A stretch of DNA of 15,413 bases from Cytophagales bacterium. Lineage in GTDB: Bacteria > Bacteroidota > Bacteroidia > Cytophagales > Cyclobacteriaceae. The stretch covers positions 1 through 15,413 of the forward strand of contig JAGUUF010000208.1 in the NCBI GenBank assembly GCA_020063545.1, read 5' to 3'. The position numbers were made by a program, and so were the translations under genes. The notes under the pieces are model-generated. The model saw only the letters and a program-made list of their open reading frames with translations. It made no database searches and had not been told where the DNA came from. This document shows, piece after piece, positions 7,868 to 15,413 of this stretch; position 1 is the stretch's first letter; each line of letters begins with the position of its first letter.

Positions 7868-8515
7868 CTACCGGGTTAGTGCGCAGAATGGATTTGTCCG
7901 TTTTTCATATCCAATGGTTGTGGCAGGGCCATGGCCGCAATATACAGTTACTTCGTCCGGTAACGTAAATAGTTTTGTCTGGATGCTTGTTATGAGGGTA
8001 TTGTAATCGCCACCGGGTAAATCGGTTCGGCCAATGCTGTTTTCGAACAATACATCACCGCTTAGTAATACCTGGGTTTCTTTATCATAGAGCGCAATAT
8101 GCCCGGGACTGTGCCCGGGAACAAACAACACGCTGAACGTACAGGCACCAACGGTAACCACATCCCCTTCGGCAATAAAGCCATCGGGCTGGGCTTCATG
8201 GTAATGCGGAAATCCATAGTTGGGAGCGTACGCCTTTACCGCTTTAAGCAGGGGTTCTTCCAACGTATGGATGATAAGCGGAACCTTGTATTTCGATTTG
8301 ACAAAGTAGTTACCCAGCACATGGTCAATGTGGCAATGGGTGTTGATGAGTTGTTTTACGATTAGGTTGTTGCTGGCGATATATTCAGCAAGGTATGCCT
8401 CCTCATCGCGGTTGCAGCAACCGGGGTCAATAATCAGTGCTTCTTTTGTGTCGTCATACACCACGTATGTATTCTCGGCAAACGGGTTAAATGTAAAACT
8501 TTCGATATGGAGCAT
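7868..8515 (-). CDS. MBL-fold metallohydrolase, glyoxalase II-like (YcbL type)
   Basis: 215 residues. All metal-binding positions of the metallo-beta-lactamase fold are present: THCHIDH (H60, H62, D64, H65), H135 in VPGHSPGH, D154 in LLSGDVLF, and H195 in YCGHGPATT. The GRTDLPGGD segment after D154 and the ending GHGPATTIGYEKRTNPF fit the YcbL-like group of hydroxyacylglutathione-hydrolase-related enzymes, which lack the extra C-terminal substrate domain of classical GloB. Likely a cytoplasmic thioester hydrolase; the true substrate is unknown. It is the first gene of the minus-strand block, divergent from the DAO gene across 50 bases. Confidence 0.88.
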   Translation of the reverse strand: MLHIESFTFNPFAENTYVVYDDTKEALIIDPGCCNRDEEAYLAEYIASNNLIVKQLINTHCHIDHVLGNYFVKSKYKVPLIIHTLEEPLLKAVKAYAPNYGFPHYHEAQPDGFIAEGDVVTVGACTFSVLFVPGHSPGHIALYDKETQVLLSGDVLFENSIGRTDLPGGDYNTLITSIQTKLFTLPDEVTVYCGHGPATTIGYEKRTNPFCALTR

Positions 8516-8565
8516 ATTCCAAAAATAATCCAGATTTTTGGCATTTCGGTTTTCTGTTTCAATTA
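8516..8565. promoter_or_regulatory. Divergent intergenic region with a minus-strand -7-like element
   Basis: These 50 AT-rich bases separate two divergently read genes and should hold promoters for both. On the minus strand TATTTTTG (8527-8520) fits TAnnTTTG and ends only four bases before the ATG at 8515, so a start site at normal distance would give a leaderless or nearly leaderless mRNA. No TTG is found at the expected -33 distance. On the plus strand no convincing -7 element is seen. Confidence 0.4.
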
Positions 8566-9627
8566 ATGAACACCGCGGTTGTTGATTACATTATTGTGGG
8601 TCAGGGCCTGGCAGGTTCGTGCCTGGCTGTGGAACTGTTAAATAGAAAAAAGAAAATAGCCGTTATTGATTTTCCAATGGCACAGGCGGCATCACGTGTC
8701 GCGGCCGGCTTGTTTAATCCGGTAACCGGAAAGAAACTTTCGTTAACCTGGCTTGCAGATGAATTGTTTCCGCACTTGCACAAATTTTATAAGGACGTTG
8801 AGCGAATTACGGATGCACGATTTTATTTCCCGATGCCGGTCTATCGTCCGTTTGTTTCTGCAGGCGAGCAGAATGAATGGATGGGCAGGGATTCTGATTT
8901 TCTGTCACAGTATGTTGAGAAAGTGTACAGTACACCGGCATTTGAATCGCAGGTGATTAATCCTTACGGTGGATTACTGGTGAAGCAATGCGGTTACCTT
9001 GATACGATTGCCTTTCTGACGGCCATCCGCAATCTGGTTGCCCAGCAGGGCATTTTGCTGGAAGAATGGTTTGATGAGCAGGCGCTAACCGTTTATCCGG
9101 AAAAAGTATCCTACCGCAACCTGAATGCATCACAGGTGATATTTTGTACTGGAGTATCGGCTAACCAAAGCCGCTTTTTTTCCTGGCTTCCGATTAAGCC
9201 GTTAAAAGGTGAGGTGCTACAATTGCAAGCCGATGAGGTGGTGCCGAGAATCTACAACCGGGGTGTTTATGCTGTGCCCGGTGTATGGAAAGCCGGGGCA
9301 ACCTATAACCGGTTTGACGGAACCACGGGTGTTACACCTGATGCATTGGCCGAATTGACAAACGGACTGAGATCACTCATCCGTTTCCCGTATAAAATCA
9401 CAGGCCAGTTGTGGGGGTTTCGGCCAACCGTACCCGACCGCAGGCCGATATTGGGCATTCACCCGCATCATAAAAACATAATCATTTTTAACGGCCTGGG
9501 CACCAAAGGGGTAAGCCTGGCACCTTATTTTGCGCGCCAGTTGGTTCAATGGCTTGAAAATGGCCATGGGTTGAACAATGCGGTGGATATTCAACGTTAT
9601 AAATCAGTATATTGGAAGTCTGCATAG
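8566..9627 (+). CDS. FAD-dependent oxidoreductase, DAO family (glycine/D-amino-acid oxidase-like)
   Basis: 353 residues. The N-terminal Rossmann FAD-binding motif is IIVGQGLAGS (G12, G14, G17) with an acidic residue at the end of strand 2 (D35). The C-terminal FAD contact region is present: WGFRPTVPDRRPILG (about 283-297), then NGLGTKGVSLAP (about 309-320), the usual DAO ending. PLKGEVL near residue 215 also fits the family (PF01266). Such enzymes oxidise amine groups of amino acids, or act in tRNA modification as in MnmC; the substrate cannot be read from the sequence. The protein is cytoplasmic, with no signal or membrane helix. It is the first gene of the rightward set, nine bases upstream of the large surface-protein gene, so the two may share a transcript. 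Confidence 0.85.
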   Translation: MNTAVVDYIIVGQGLAGSCLAVELLNRKKKIAVIDFPMAQAASRVAAGLFNPVTGKKLSLTWLADELFPHLHKFYKDVERITDARFYFPMPVYRPFVSAGEQNEWMGRDSDFLSQYVEKVYSTPAFESQVINPYGGLLVKQCGYLDTIAFLTAIRNLVAQQGILLEEWFDEQALTVYPEKVSYRNLNASQVIFCTGVSANQSRFFSWLPIKPLKGEVLQLQADEVVPRIYNRGVYAVPGVWKAGATYNRFDGTTGVTPDALAELTNGLRSLIRFPYKITGQLWGFRPTVPDRRPILGIHPHHKNIIIFNGLGTKGVSLAPYFARQLVQWLENGHGLNNAVDIQRYKSVYWKSA

Positions 9628-9636
9628 GATGGCGAT

Positions 9637-12600
9637 ATGGCAAGAGTTATAGCAATTTGCTGCTTGTGGTTAATTGCAGCGGGGTTTCAGGGCCGGGCAC
9701 AACAGGCACGTGAAGTTTTTGGTAAAAACCGGATTCAGTACCGGAGTTTCGACTGGCAATACCTTACCGGTGAAAACTTTGATGTGTATTATTACGATGG
9801 CCGCAGGGACATTGCCACCCAGGCCCTTCAGTATCTTGAACTGGAGTTTGACCGGATTACCGACCTGATTGGCTACGCTCCTTATTATAAGGCGAAGGTC
9901 TTTATTTATAATTCGATGGCTGATTTGCGCCAGAGCAATGTGGGCCTCAATCATACCTATTACAACATTAACGGTGAGGTTGATTTCATTAAACCGTATG
10001 TGGAGGTTGCCCACCAGGGAACTGCCCAGGAGTTTAAAGATGAATTGCTGTTTAGCATAACCTCCATGCTGGTTAATGAAATGATGTATGGCGGCAGCCT
10101 GAAAGATATTTTTCAGAGTGCCATTCTGCTAAACCTGCCCGACTGGTTTGTTAGCGGGGTGGCCATGTACGTTGCCAAAGGCTGGACGGTTGAAATGGAC
10201 GACTATGTGCGCCAGGTGGTTACTTCGCGAAACGTAAGGAAACTGAACCGGTTTTCCGGTAAAGAAGCCGCCCTCATCGGGCAGTCGGCCTGGAATTTTA
10301 TTGTTGAGCGGTACGGTAAGAGCAGTGTTTCCAATATTCTTAACTATACGCGCATAACACGGAATGAAGAGAAAAGTATTTTGATCACACTGGGGGTAAG
10401 TTATTCGAAACTGGTGGATGAGTGGTACCAGTATTATGCGCAAATGGAAAGTGCAGTCAGTAAGGCATATGTAAAGCAGGCCGATTCAATAAAATTCCGT
10501 TCACCACATAATCGTTACACCGAGTTCACCACGTTAAAAATCAGTCCGGATGGACGTTACCTTGCGTATGCTGAAAACGATCGCGGCAGCTATTCGGTAA
10601 AGGTACGCTCCCTCGAAAGCAACAAAGAAACAACCATCCTGCGGGGTGGCAGCCGCGTTATCGGGCAACGTGTTGACAACCGCCTGCCGCTGATAAACTG
10701 GGCCGATGCCAGCACCCTGGGTGTGGTTGCCGTAAGAAAGGGCGACTATACCTTCTGGCTTTACGATTTGAATACCCGTACAAAACTGCCGCGCGAACTG
10801 GACAGATTCAACAATGTGCGCAGCCTGAGTTTTTCGGGTAACGGCAGGTTGGTGATTATGAGTGCCGATTTTGAAGGGCAGAACGATTTATTCCTGTTAA
10901 GCACGCGTAGGGATCGCGTACGCAGGCTAACCAACGATTTGTATGATGATCTCGATCCAAGTTTTATACCGGGTACCAACCGAATCGTGTGGAGTTCGAA
11001 CCGGACCAGCGACACGTTACGCACCCGCGCCAAACCTACCCTGGGCGACCTTACCGACAATTATAACCTTTTTGTGTTCGACCTGGACACGACCAACCAG
11101 GTTGTAGCCCGCATAACCAACACCTTAAGTAAGGATTACGCACCCTTTGCCCTTAACGACAACCTCTTCTATTACCTCAGCGACCAGCGTGGCATCATTA
11201 ACCTCTTTAAGTTCGACCGGGCTACCGGAATTTACAGCCAGGTCACCAACTATTCATCCAGCATTAAAGATTATGATTTCAATGCCGAACGCAACATGCT
11301 TGCCATGGTTAACCAGCAACGCCTGCGCGATGACATTTTTATTGACAGAAATTTTAATCTTGACCGGAATGTTTTTACCCCGGCAACCCGCAGAAAAGAA
11401 TTGCAGCAGGCGCGCATCATCCGCGACCGGAAACGGCAGGATGAAAATAAAAACATGACCATTAAAGATTTGCTGAATGCCCGCCTTAAAGAAGCCCAGG
11501 CCAAACAGGATTCACTTACCAAAACCGATTCGGTACCTGTTATAACCGATAAGGCTAAAATCACCGTTGACTCCGCCACGTTTGGAAAGGCCGACACCTT
11601 AAAACCAAAACAAGAACCGGTAATCAACACCGACAACTATGTTTTTGAAGATGAGGTAATCAAACAAGCGCAGCCCAGCGAAACCTTTTTAAACCGGTAC
11701 ATGAAAGCCCGCGATAAGAACCGCATCATGGGGCCGTTTCCGTATGAGAGCAAGTTTGGCCGCGAATCCATGGTTACCTCGGCTGTCATCGATCCGCTGC
11801 GCGGGTTCGGAATCCTGATGGAGATCCAAATGAACGACATGCTGGAAAACTACCGCATTTACGGAGGCCTCATGACCAGCATTGACCTGCGCAATGGCGA
11901 TGTATATGGTGAATTTCAGTACTTGCCGGCTTTTATAGATTTTAGTGCACGCTTCGACAGGAAAGGCATCCGGTGGGAGCCCTATTCGGGTGAAAACATT
12001 TACCACTATTCCCTTAACAAACTGGAACTTGGTGCTGCATTGCCGGTGTCGGACAGGATACGGTTAACGGTGAAACCGTTCGGGGCAATGACCACAGCAG
12101 CCTTTTTAGGCGAAACCAGCCTGCCCACCGCCCCGCCTTCAGCCCCTCCTGCTTCTGAGCTTTTTGCGGGAGTAAAGTCAGAACTTGTTTACGATAACTC
12201 CGTTTCGGTTGCCATTAACATCATTGAAGGTACGCGCGGAAAAATAACCTATACACATTGGGAGAGCATTGACAACAGCAGCAACAGTTTTAGCCAGGTT
12301 TCGGCCGATATACGGCATTACCAGAAAATTTACCGCGAAATTGTTTTGGCCGTGCGCGGTTTTGGGGGTTCCTTTTACGGAAGACGGCCTAAACACTACC
12401 TGCTGGGCGGCATGGATAACTGGGCCTTTAACCAGGTCTACCTTGGCGGCACCTCCAGTACGGGCGAGGAGAACCCGTTGGGAACTCAAACCCAGAACAC
12501 CGATTTGCTTTTTGCCGAATTCGCCACCAACCTACGCGGTTTTGATTACGCCACGCTTTTTGGAAATAACGTGTTGCTGCTGAATGCCGAATTGCGCCTG

Positions 12601-12924
12601 CCACTTATCCGGGTGTTGTCATCCGCGCCCATTACGTCCAATTTTTTCAGAAACATGCAGTTCATCGGGTTTTACGATATCGGCAGCAGCTGGTCGGGTA
12701 AGCCACCGTTTTCTTCTAACAACAGCGTAAGTTTCAGGCGTATAAAAGAAGGCAGCTTCGATATTGATATCAAAAATTACCTTAATCCCTGGCTGTACAG
12801 CTACGGCTTCGGCATGCGTACCGTAATGCTGGGGTATTACATGAAATTTGACCTGGCCTGGCCGGTTGAAAACTACCGGGTGGGCAATCCCAGGTTTATG
12901 GTTACCCTCGGGTTCGACTTCTGA
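9637..12924 (+). CDS. Large outer-membrane protein: peptidase-MA-like domain, TolB-like propeller, C-terminal beta-barrel
   Basis: 1095 residues with a signal peptide (about 1-21, ending GRAQQ). Residues 40-270 resemble a peptidase-MA/gluzincin domain: NEMMY (147-151) sits where HExxH is expected and LPDWFVSG (167-174) where PxWxxEG is expected, so the Glu is kept but all three zinc ligands (N147, Y151, S173) are replaced. Residues about 295-590 carry TolB/WD40-like blades, such as ISPDGRYLAYAEND and RRLTNDLYDDLDPSF. A charged, low-complexity linker follows (about 590-690). The last 380 or so residues have alternating strands of an outer-membrane barrel and end in Phe (VTLGFDF), the usual BAM signal. 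Proteins of this layout are common in Bacteroidota and often labelled 'TolB-like' or 'biopolymer transporter'; the role is unknown. It is not true TolB, given the barrel. Confidence 0.82.
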   Translation: MARVIAICCLWLIAAGFQGRAQQAREVFGKNRIQYRSFDWQYLTGENFDVYYYDGRRDIATQALQYLELEFDRITDLIGYAPYYKAKVFIYNSMADLRQSNVGLNHTYYNINGEVDFIKPYVEVAHQGTAQEFKDELLFSITSMLVNEMMYGGSLKDIFQSAILLNLPDWFVSGVAMYVAKGWTVEMDDYVRQVVTSRNVRKLNRFSGKEAALIGQSAWNFIVERYGKSSVSNILNYTRITRNEEKSILITLGVSYSKLVDEWYQYYAQMESAVSKAYVKQADSIKFRSPHNRYTEFTTLKISPDGRYLAYAENDRGSYSVKVRSLESNKETTILRGGSRVIGQRVDNRLPLINWADASTLGVVAVRKGDYTFWLYDLNTRTKLPRELDRFNNVRSLSFSGNGRLVIMSADFEGQNDLFLLSTRRDRVRRLTNDLYDDLDPSFIPGTNRIVWSSNRTSDTLRTRAKPTLGDLTDNYNLFVFDLDTTNQVVARITNTLSKDYAPFALNDNLFYYLSDQRGIINLFKFDRATGIYSQVTNYSSSIKDYDFNAERNMLAMVNQQRLRDDIFIDRNFNLDRNVFTPATRRKELQQARIIRDRKRQDENKNMTIKDLLNARLKEAQAKQDSLTKTDSVPVITDKAKITVDSATFGKADTLKPKQEPVINTDNYVFEDEVIKQAQPSETFLNRYMKARDKNRIMGPFPYESKFGRESMVTSAVIDPLRGFGILMEIQMNDMLENYRIYGGLMTSIDLRNGDVYGEFQYLPAFIDFSARFDRKGIRWEPYSGENIYHYSLNKLELGAALPVSDRIRLTVKPFGAMTTAAFLGETSLPTAPPSAPPASELFAGVKSELVYDNSVSVAINIIEGTRGKITYTHWESIDNSSNSFSQVSADIRHYQKIYREIVLAVRGFGGSFYGRRPKHYLLGGMDNWAFNQVYLGGTSSTGEENPLGTQTQNTDLLFAEFATNLRGFDYATLFGNNVLLLNAELRLPLIRVLSSAPITSNFFRNMQFIGFYDIGSSWSGKPPFSSNNSVSFRRIKEGSFDIDIKNYLNPWLYSYGFGMRTVMLGYYMKFDLAWPVENYRVGNPRFMVTLGFDF

Positions 12925-12963
12925 GCGGTAATTCCTGTATCTTGTTCCGTAAACCAATGTGTC

Positions 12964-13839
12964 ATGATTAAATCAATGACCGGCTACGGAAACGTTAGCC
13001 TTGACGATGGCCGCATACAGGTACAGGCTGAGCTAAAGAGCCTCAACTCAAAATTTCTCGACCTGAATCTGCGGCTGCCCCGATCCTTTTCCGATAAGGA
13101 ATTGGAAATCCGCAGCCTGCTAAGCGAAAAACTGGAACGCGGAAAGGTGAGCCTATCCATCGAGTTTCAGCGTGTGGGCGAAGCCGAAATCAGGCAAACC
13201 TACAATGAGGCCCTGTTCATGCAGTATTATGCGCAACTGAAAAAACTGGCCGACCGGGCCATGGCCCCGTACGAAAACCTGTTTCAGCTTGCCCTCGCAT
13301 CGCCCGATGTCATTCAAAACAAACTTGCCGAGGGCGCCAGCGAAGAAGACTGGCGGGCCGTGCGAAAAGCTATTGACGCAGTGGTGGAAAAGTGCGATGG
13401 CTTTCGGATAGCTGAAGGAAAAGTGCTGGAAAAATGCTTCCATGAATATTGTCAATCCATTCGCAGTTCGTTAGGCCGCGTTGAGGAACTTGACTCCGGG
13501 CGCATTGATAAAGTCCGGGAAAAACTTAAGGGAAACATTGAAACACTGTTTGGCGAAGGTTACGATGTTAACCGGCTGGAGCAGGAAATTATTTACTATG
13601 TCGAAAAGTTCGATATCCATGAAGAACGCGTGCGGCTGAAGGCCCACCTCGACTACTTTCTGCAGGTACTGGCCGACAGGCAATCGAACGGCAAGAAGCT
13701 TGCGTTTATTGCGCAGGAAATCGGGCGCGAGATCAACACCATCGGCTCCAAGGCTAACGATGCCGAAATACAGAAATATGTAGTGATGATGAAGGAGGAG
13801 TTGGAGAAAATTAAAGAACAATTAAACAATGTGCTGTAG
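12964..13839 (+). CDS. yicC: YicC/YloC-family endoribonuclease
   Basis: 291 residues, the family's normal length. The N-terminus IKSMTGYGNVSL and the following VELKSLN-type strand (here AELKSLNSKFLDL) are the hallmark of YicC (PF03755). The C-terminal DUF1732 domain (PF08340) is complete, with LEQEIIYYVEKFDIHEE, then GKKLAFIAQEIGREINTIGSKA near the end. YicC proteins are metal-dependent endoribonucleases, implicated in small-RNA turnover in E. coli. Cytoplasmic. In many Bacteroidota yicC is followed by gmk; here it is followed after 31 bases by the Nramp-like gene instead. Start ATG 12964 is preceded by a 39-nt gap with TATCTTGT, only loosely like a -7 element. Confidence 0.93.
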   Translation: MIKSMTGYGNVSLDDGRIQVQAELKSLNSKFLDLNLRLPRSFSDKELEIRSLLSEKLERGKVSLSIEFQRVGEAEIRQTYNEALFMQYYAQLKKLADRAMAPYENLFQLALASPDVIQNKLAEGASEEDWRAVRKAIDAVVEKCDGFRIAEGKVLEKCFHEYCQSIRSSLGRVEELDSGRIDKVREKLKGNIETLFGEGYDVNRLEQEIIYYVEKFDIHEERVRLKAHLDYFLQVLADRQSNGKKLAFIAQEIGREINTIGSKANDAEIQKYVVMMKEELEKIKEQLNNVL

Positions 13840-13870
13840 CTCCACGTGCGGAGGTTAATCATACCAGCTC

Positions 13871-15133
13871 ATGCGCCCACCTTCCAAACTCTCCGGTGTT
13901 GTACTCTACTCGGTTATTTCGGCCGCGTTTATCGGGCCGGGCACCATTACCACGGCTATTACAGCAGGCGCAACCCACCAGTTGCAGTTGCTTTGGGCGG
14001 TTACACTGGGTACACTCGGCTGCCTGGTGCTGCAGGAGGTTTCGGCACGCATGGTTATCAGCAGCGGGCTTAATCTCGGAGAGGCTTCACAAAAATGTTT
14101 CGGCAACAGGTGGGGGAAAGCATTGATGGTTGTGGTTGGCATAACGGTTATGCTGGGTTGTGCGGCTTACGAAGCGGGCAACATCCTGGGGGCCGTATCC
14201 GGACTTAACCTGCTGAGCAATATCAATACAAGAATCCTTACGGTATTGATCACCCTATCTGCTTTTGCTGTGCTGTGGACAAACAAGCGCCAGGTTATTT
14301 CGTGGCTGATGACGGCACTGGTGGGCTTAATGGGCATTGCCTTTTTTGTGCTGGCGGTACAGCAGCCATTTTCAGTTGCCGATGTGCTTAAACAGGCCAT
14401 CGTTCCTTCGTTTCCTCCGGGGAGTTCGTTGCTGATACTTGGGCTGGTAGGCACCACCATTGTTCCGTATAATATATTTCTGGGTTCGGGTATCAGTAAA
14501 GGAAAGACCATTCCGTTGATGCGTATCGGGCTCACCGTTTCAGTAGTGATAGGCGGCTTGATAACGGCAGCCATCCTGGTTGCGGGAACATCGGTGCAGG
14601 CGTTTTCGTCTTTTCCGGACCTGGCGGCATCACTCCGCGAAAAACTCGGGCCGGTGGGTTCGCTTGCGCTGGGTGTTGGGTTGTTTGCGGCCGGATTTTC
14701 TTCCTCCATCACGGCACCCTATGCGGCCTCCATTATTGCATCTACCGTTTTCGGCTGGAGTGACCCGCGCAGGTTGCGGATGGTGTGGGGCATGGTGCTG
14801 CTGGTGGGCTTTGCCTTTGGTATCAGCGGCATCAGGCCCATACCGGTAATTCTCACCGTGCAGGCGCTGAACGGATTAGTCCTGCCCTTGCTGGTGGCGT
14901 TGATCATTTTGCTGAGCAACCACCGGGCCTTGTTGGCGCCTGCCCACCGGCACGGCTGGCTGTACAATGCAATGTTGCTCTTGATTTTCGGAAGCGTAGT
15001 ATTGATTGGGTTTAACCAGGTTGATAAAGCCCTTGCCGCATTTGGGTTGTTTGAGGAAAGTCATTTTAACGTTGTCGTGGCCGGGGGTGCGCTGTGCGTG
15101 TTGATGTTAACCGGTTACCTGTTGCGGAGGTAA
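13871..15133 (+). CDS. Divergent Nramp-family transporter lacking canonical metal ligands
   Basis: 420 residues of mostly hydrophobic helices, about eleven, in keeping with the Nramp (LeuT-fold) family. The first unwound helix reads GPGTITTAITAGATHQ (22-37), aligning with DPGNxAT-IQAGARYG of known Nramps, so the conserved Asp and Asn become Gly22 and Thr25. Helix 6 reads GTTIVPYNIFLGSG (194-207), aligning with GATVMPHNLYLHSA, so the metal-binding Met becomes Val198 and the His Tyr200; the Asn after it is kept. The fold is recognisable, but Mn2+/Fe2+ coordination as known for DraNramp is not possible at these positions. It may transport another ion or substrate. A GGAGG lies 16 bases before the ATG, too far for a standard ribosome binding site. 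Confidence 0.82.
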   Translation: MRPPSKLSGVVLYSVISAAFIGPGTITTAITAGATHQLQLLWAVTLGTLGCLVLQEVSARMVISSGLNLGEASQKCFGNRWGKALMVVVGITVMLGCAAYEAGNILGAVSGLNLLSNINTRILTVLITLSAFAVLWTNKRQVISWLMTALVGLMGIAFFVLAVQQPFSVADVLKQAIVPSFPPGSSLLILGLVGTTIVPYNIFLGSGISKGKTIPLMRIGLTVSVVIGGLITAAILVAGTSVQAFSSFPDLAASLREKLGPVGSLALGVGLFAAGFSSSITAPYAASIIASTVFGWSDPRRLRMVWGMVLLVGFAFGISGIRPIPVILTVQALNGLVLPLLVALIILLSNHRALLAPAHRHGWLYNAMLLLIFGSVVLIGFNQVDKALAAFGLFEESHFNVVVAGGALCVLMLTGYLLRR

Positions 15134-15181
15134 CGGGATGGTTTTACCTTAAGGTTTTAGTACCTGGTTATAGGGAAAAAT

Positions 15182-15413
15182 ATGAACAGACTTACCAAAT
15201 ACATAATCGCAACCTTAATGCTGACTATCGGTTGGGCTATCATTGTTTTAAATGGGCTACTAAACGGTTGGTGGTACAACCCAATTGCAAAAAGCAATGA
15301 CACAGAAGCATTTATTACCGCAGTAAGGGAGACCACCAAAAAGGAATTTGTTGGAAACTTTGCGATGGCAATTATGAAGGACGGCAACGTTGATGAAGAG
15401 ATTTTTATTACGC
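15182..15413 (+). CDS. Probable beta-lactamase-like serine hydrolase, N-terminal part (3' partial)
   Basis: An ATG at 15182 opens a frame that runs without a stop to the window end (77 codons visible). The N-terminus has a positively charged start and a hydrophobic helix (about residues 6-25), a signal anchor or signal peptide. The later segment GNFAMAIMKDGNVDEEIFIT (57-76) resembles the first strands of the class C beta-lactamase/serine hydrolase family (PF00144), which lie upstream of the SxxK catalytic motif; that motif would be beyond the window. The reading is tentative because only the start is seen. It follows the Nramp-like gene after 48 bases, which hold a palindrome ACCTTAAGGT (15146-15155) but no clear terminator. 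Confidence 0.5.
   Translation, partial: MNRLTKYIIATLMLTIGWAIIVLNGLLNGWWYNPIAKSNDTEAFITAVRETTKKEFVGNFAMAIMKDGNVDEEIFIT

Noticed and set aside
12925..12963. TATCTTGT upstream of yicC as a -7 promoter element
   Set aside because: It departs from TAnnTTTG at the end and lacks a -33 partner, so it is not supported as a promoter.
14167..14712. Minus-strand open frame of 181 codons inside the Nramp-like gene
   Set aside because: It is antisense to a clear membrane protein; its Ser/Thr/Pro-rich product is the usual shadow of hydrophobic codons.

Overview
The window looks like a chromosomal segment of a Bacteroidota bacterium, probably of Cytophagales type. The evidence is a porU-porV pair of the type IX secretion system (T9SS), rRNA sequence of Bacteroidota character, TAnnTTTG-like promoter elements, few clear Shine-Dalgarno sites, and a large TolB-propeller/beta-barrel protein of a kind common in that phylum. 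The assignment rests on recognised protein families only; no search was run.

Region 1 (1-1322, + strand) is the end of an rRNA operon. The window opens inside a group I intron that interrupts the 23S rRNA in the peptidyl-transferase region. It carries the C-terminal part of a LAGLIDADG homing endonuclease (1-500), followed by the 3' half of the ribozyme core (about 508-635). The 3' exon of 23S (636 to about 1010) is intact in its A-loop, PTC loop and sarcin-ricin loop. A spacer without tRNA follows; it holds a degenerate second copy of the start of 5S. Then come 5S rRNA (about 1174-1284) and a strong intrinsic terminator (1294-1322).

Region 2 (1343-8515, - strand) is a tightly packed, probably co-transcribed block that converges on the rRNA operon. 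In transcription order it encodes an MBL-fold hydrolase, phosphatidylserine synthase (pssA), the T9SS sortase PorU, the T9SS outer-membrane protein PorV, and an M16-family protein that has lost its zinc-binding motif. Gaps between genes are 1 to 28 nt.

Region 3 (8566-15413, + strand) is divergent from region 2 across a 50-nt gap. It encodes a DAO-family FAD oxidoreductase, a 1095-residue surface protein (degenerate metallopeptidase-like domain, TolB-like propeller, outer-membrane barrel), a YicC-type endoribonuclease, a divergent Nramp-like transporter lacking the usual metal ligands, and the start of a probable serine beta-lactamase-like hydrolase cut by the window end.

The most noteworthy element is the intron with its endonuclease ORF in a bacterial 23S gene, placed by alignment between E. 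coli positions 2511 and 2512. The next most interesting signals are three proteins that keep a familiar fold but have lost its metal-binding residues (M16 protein, N-terminal domain of the large surface protein, Nramp-like protein), and the partial 5S duplication.
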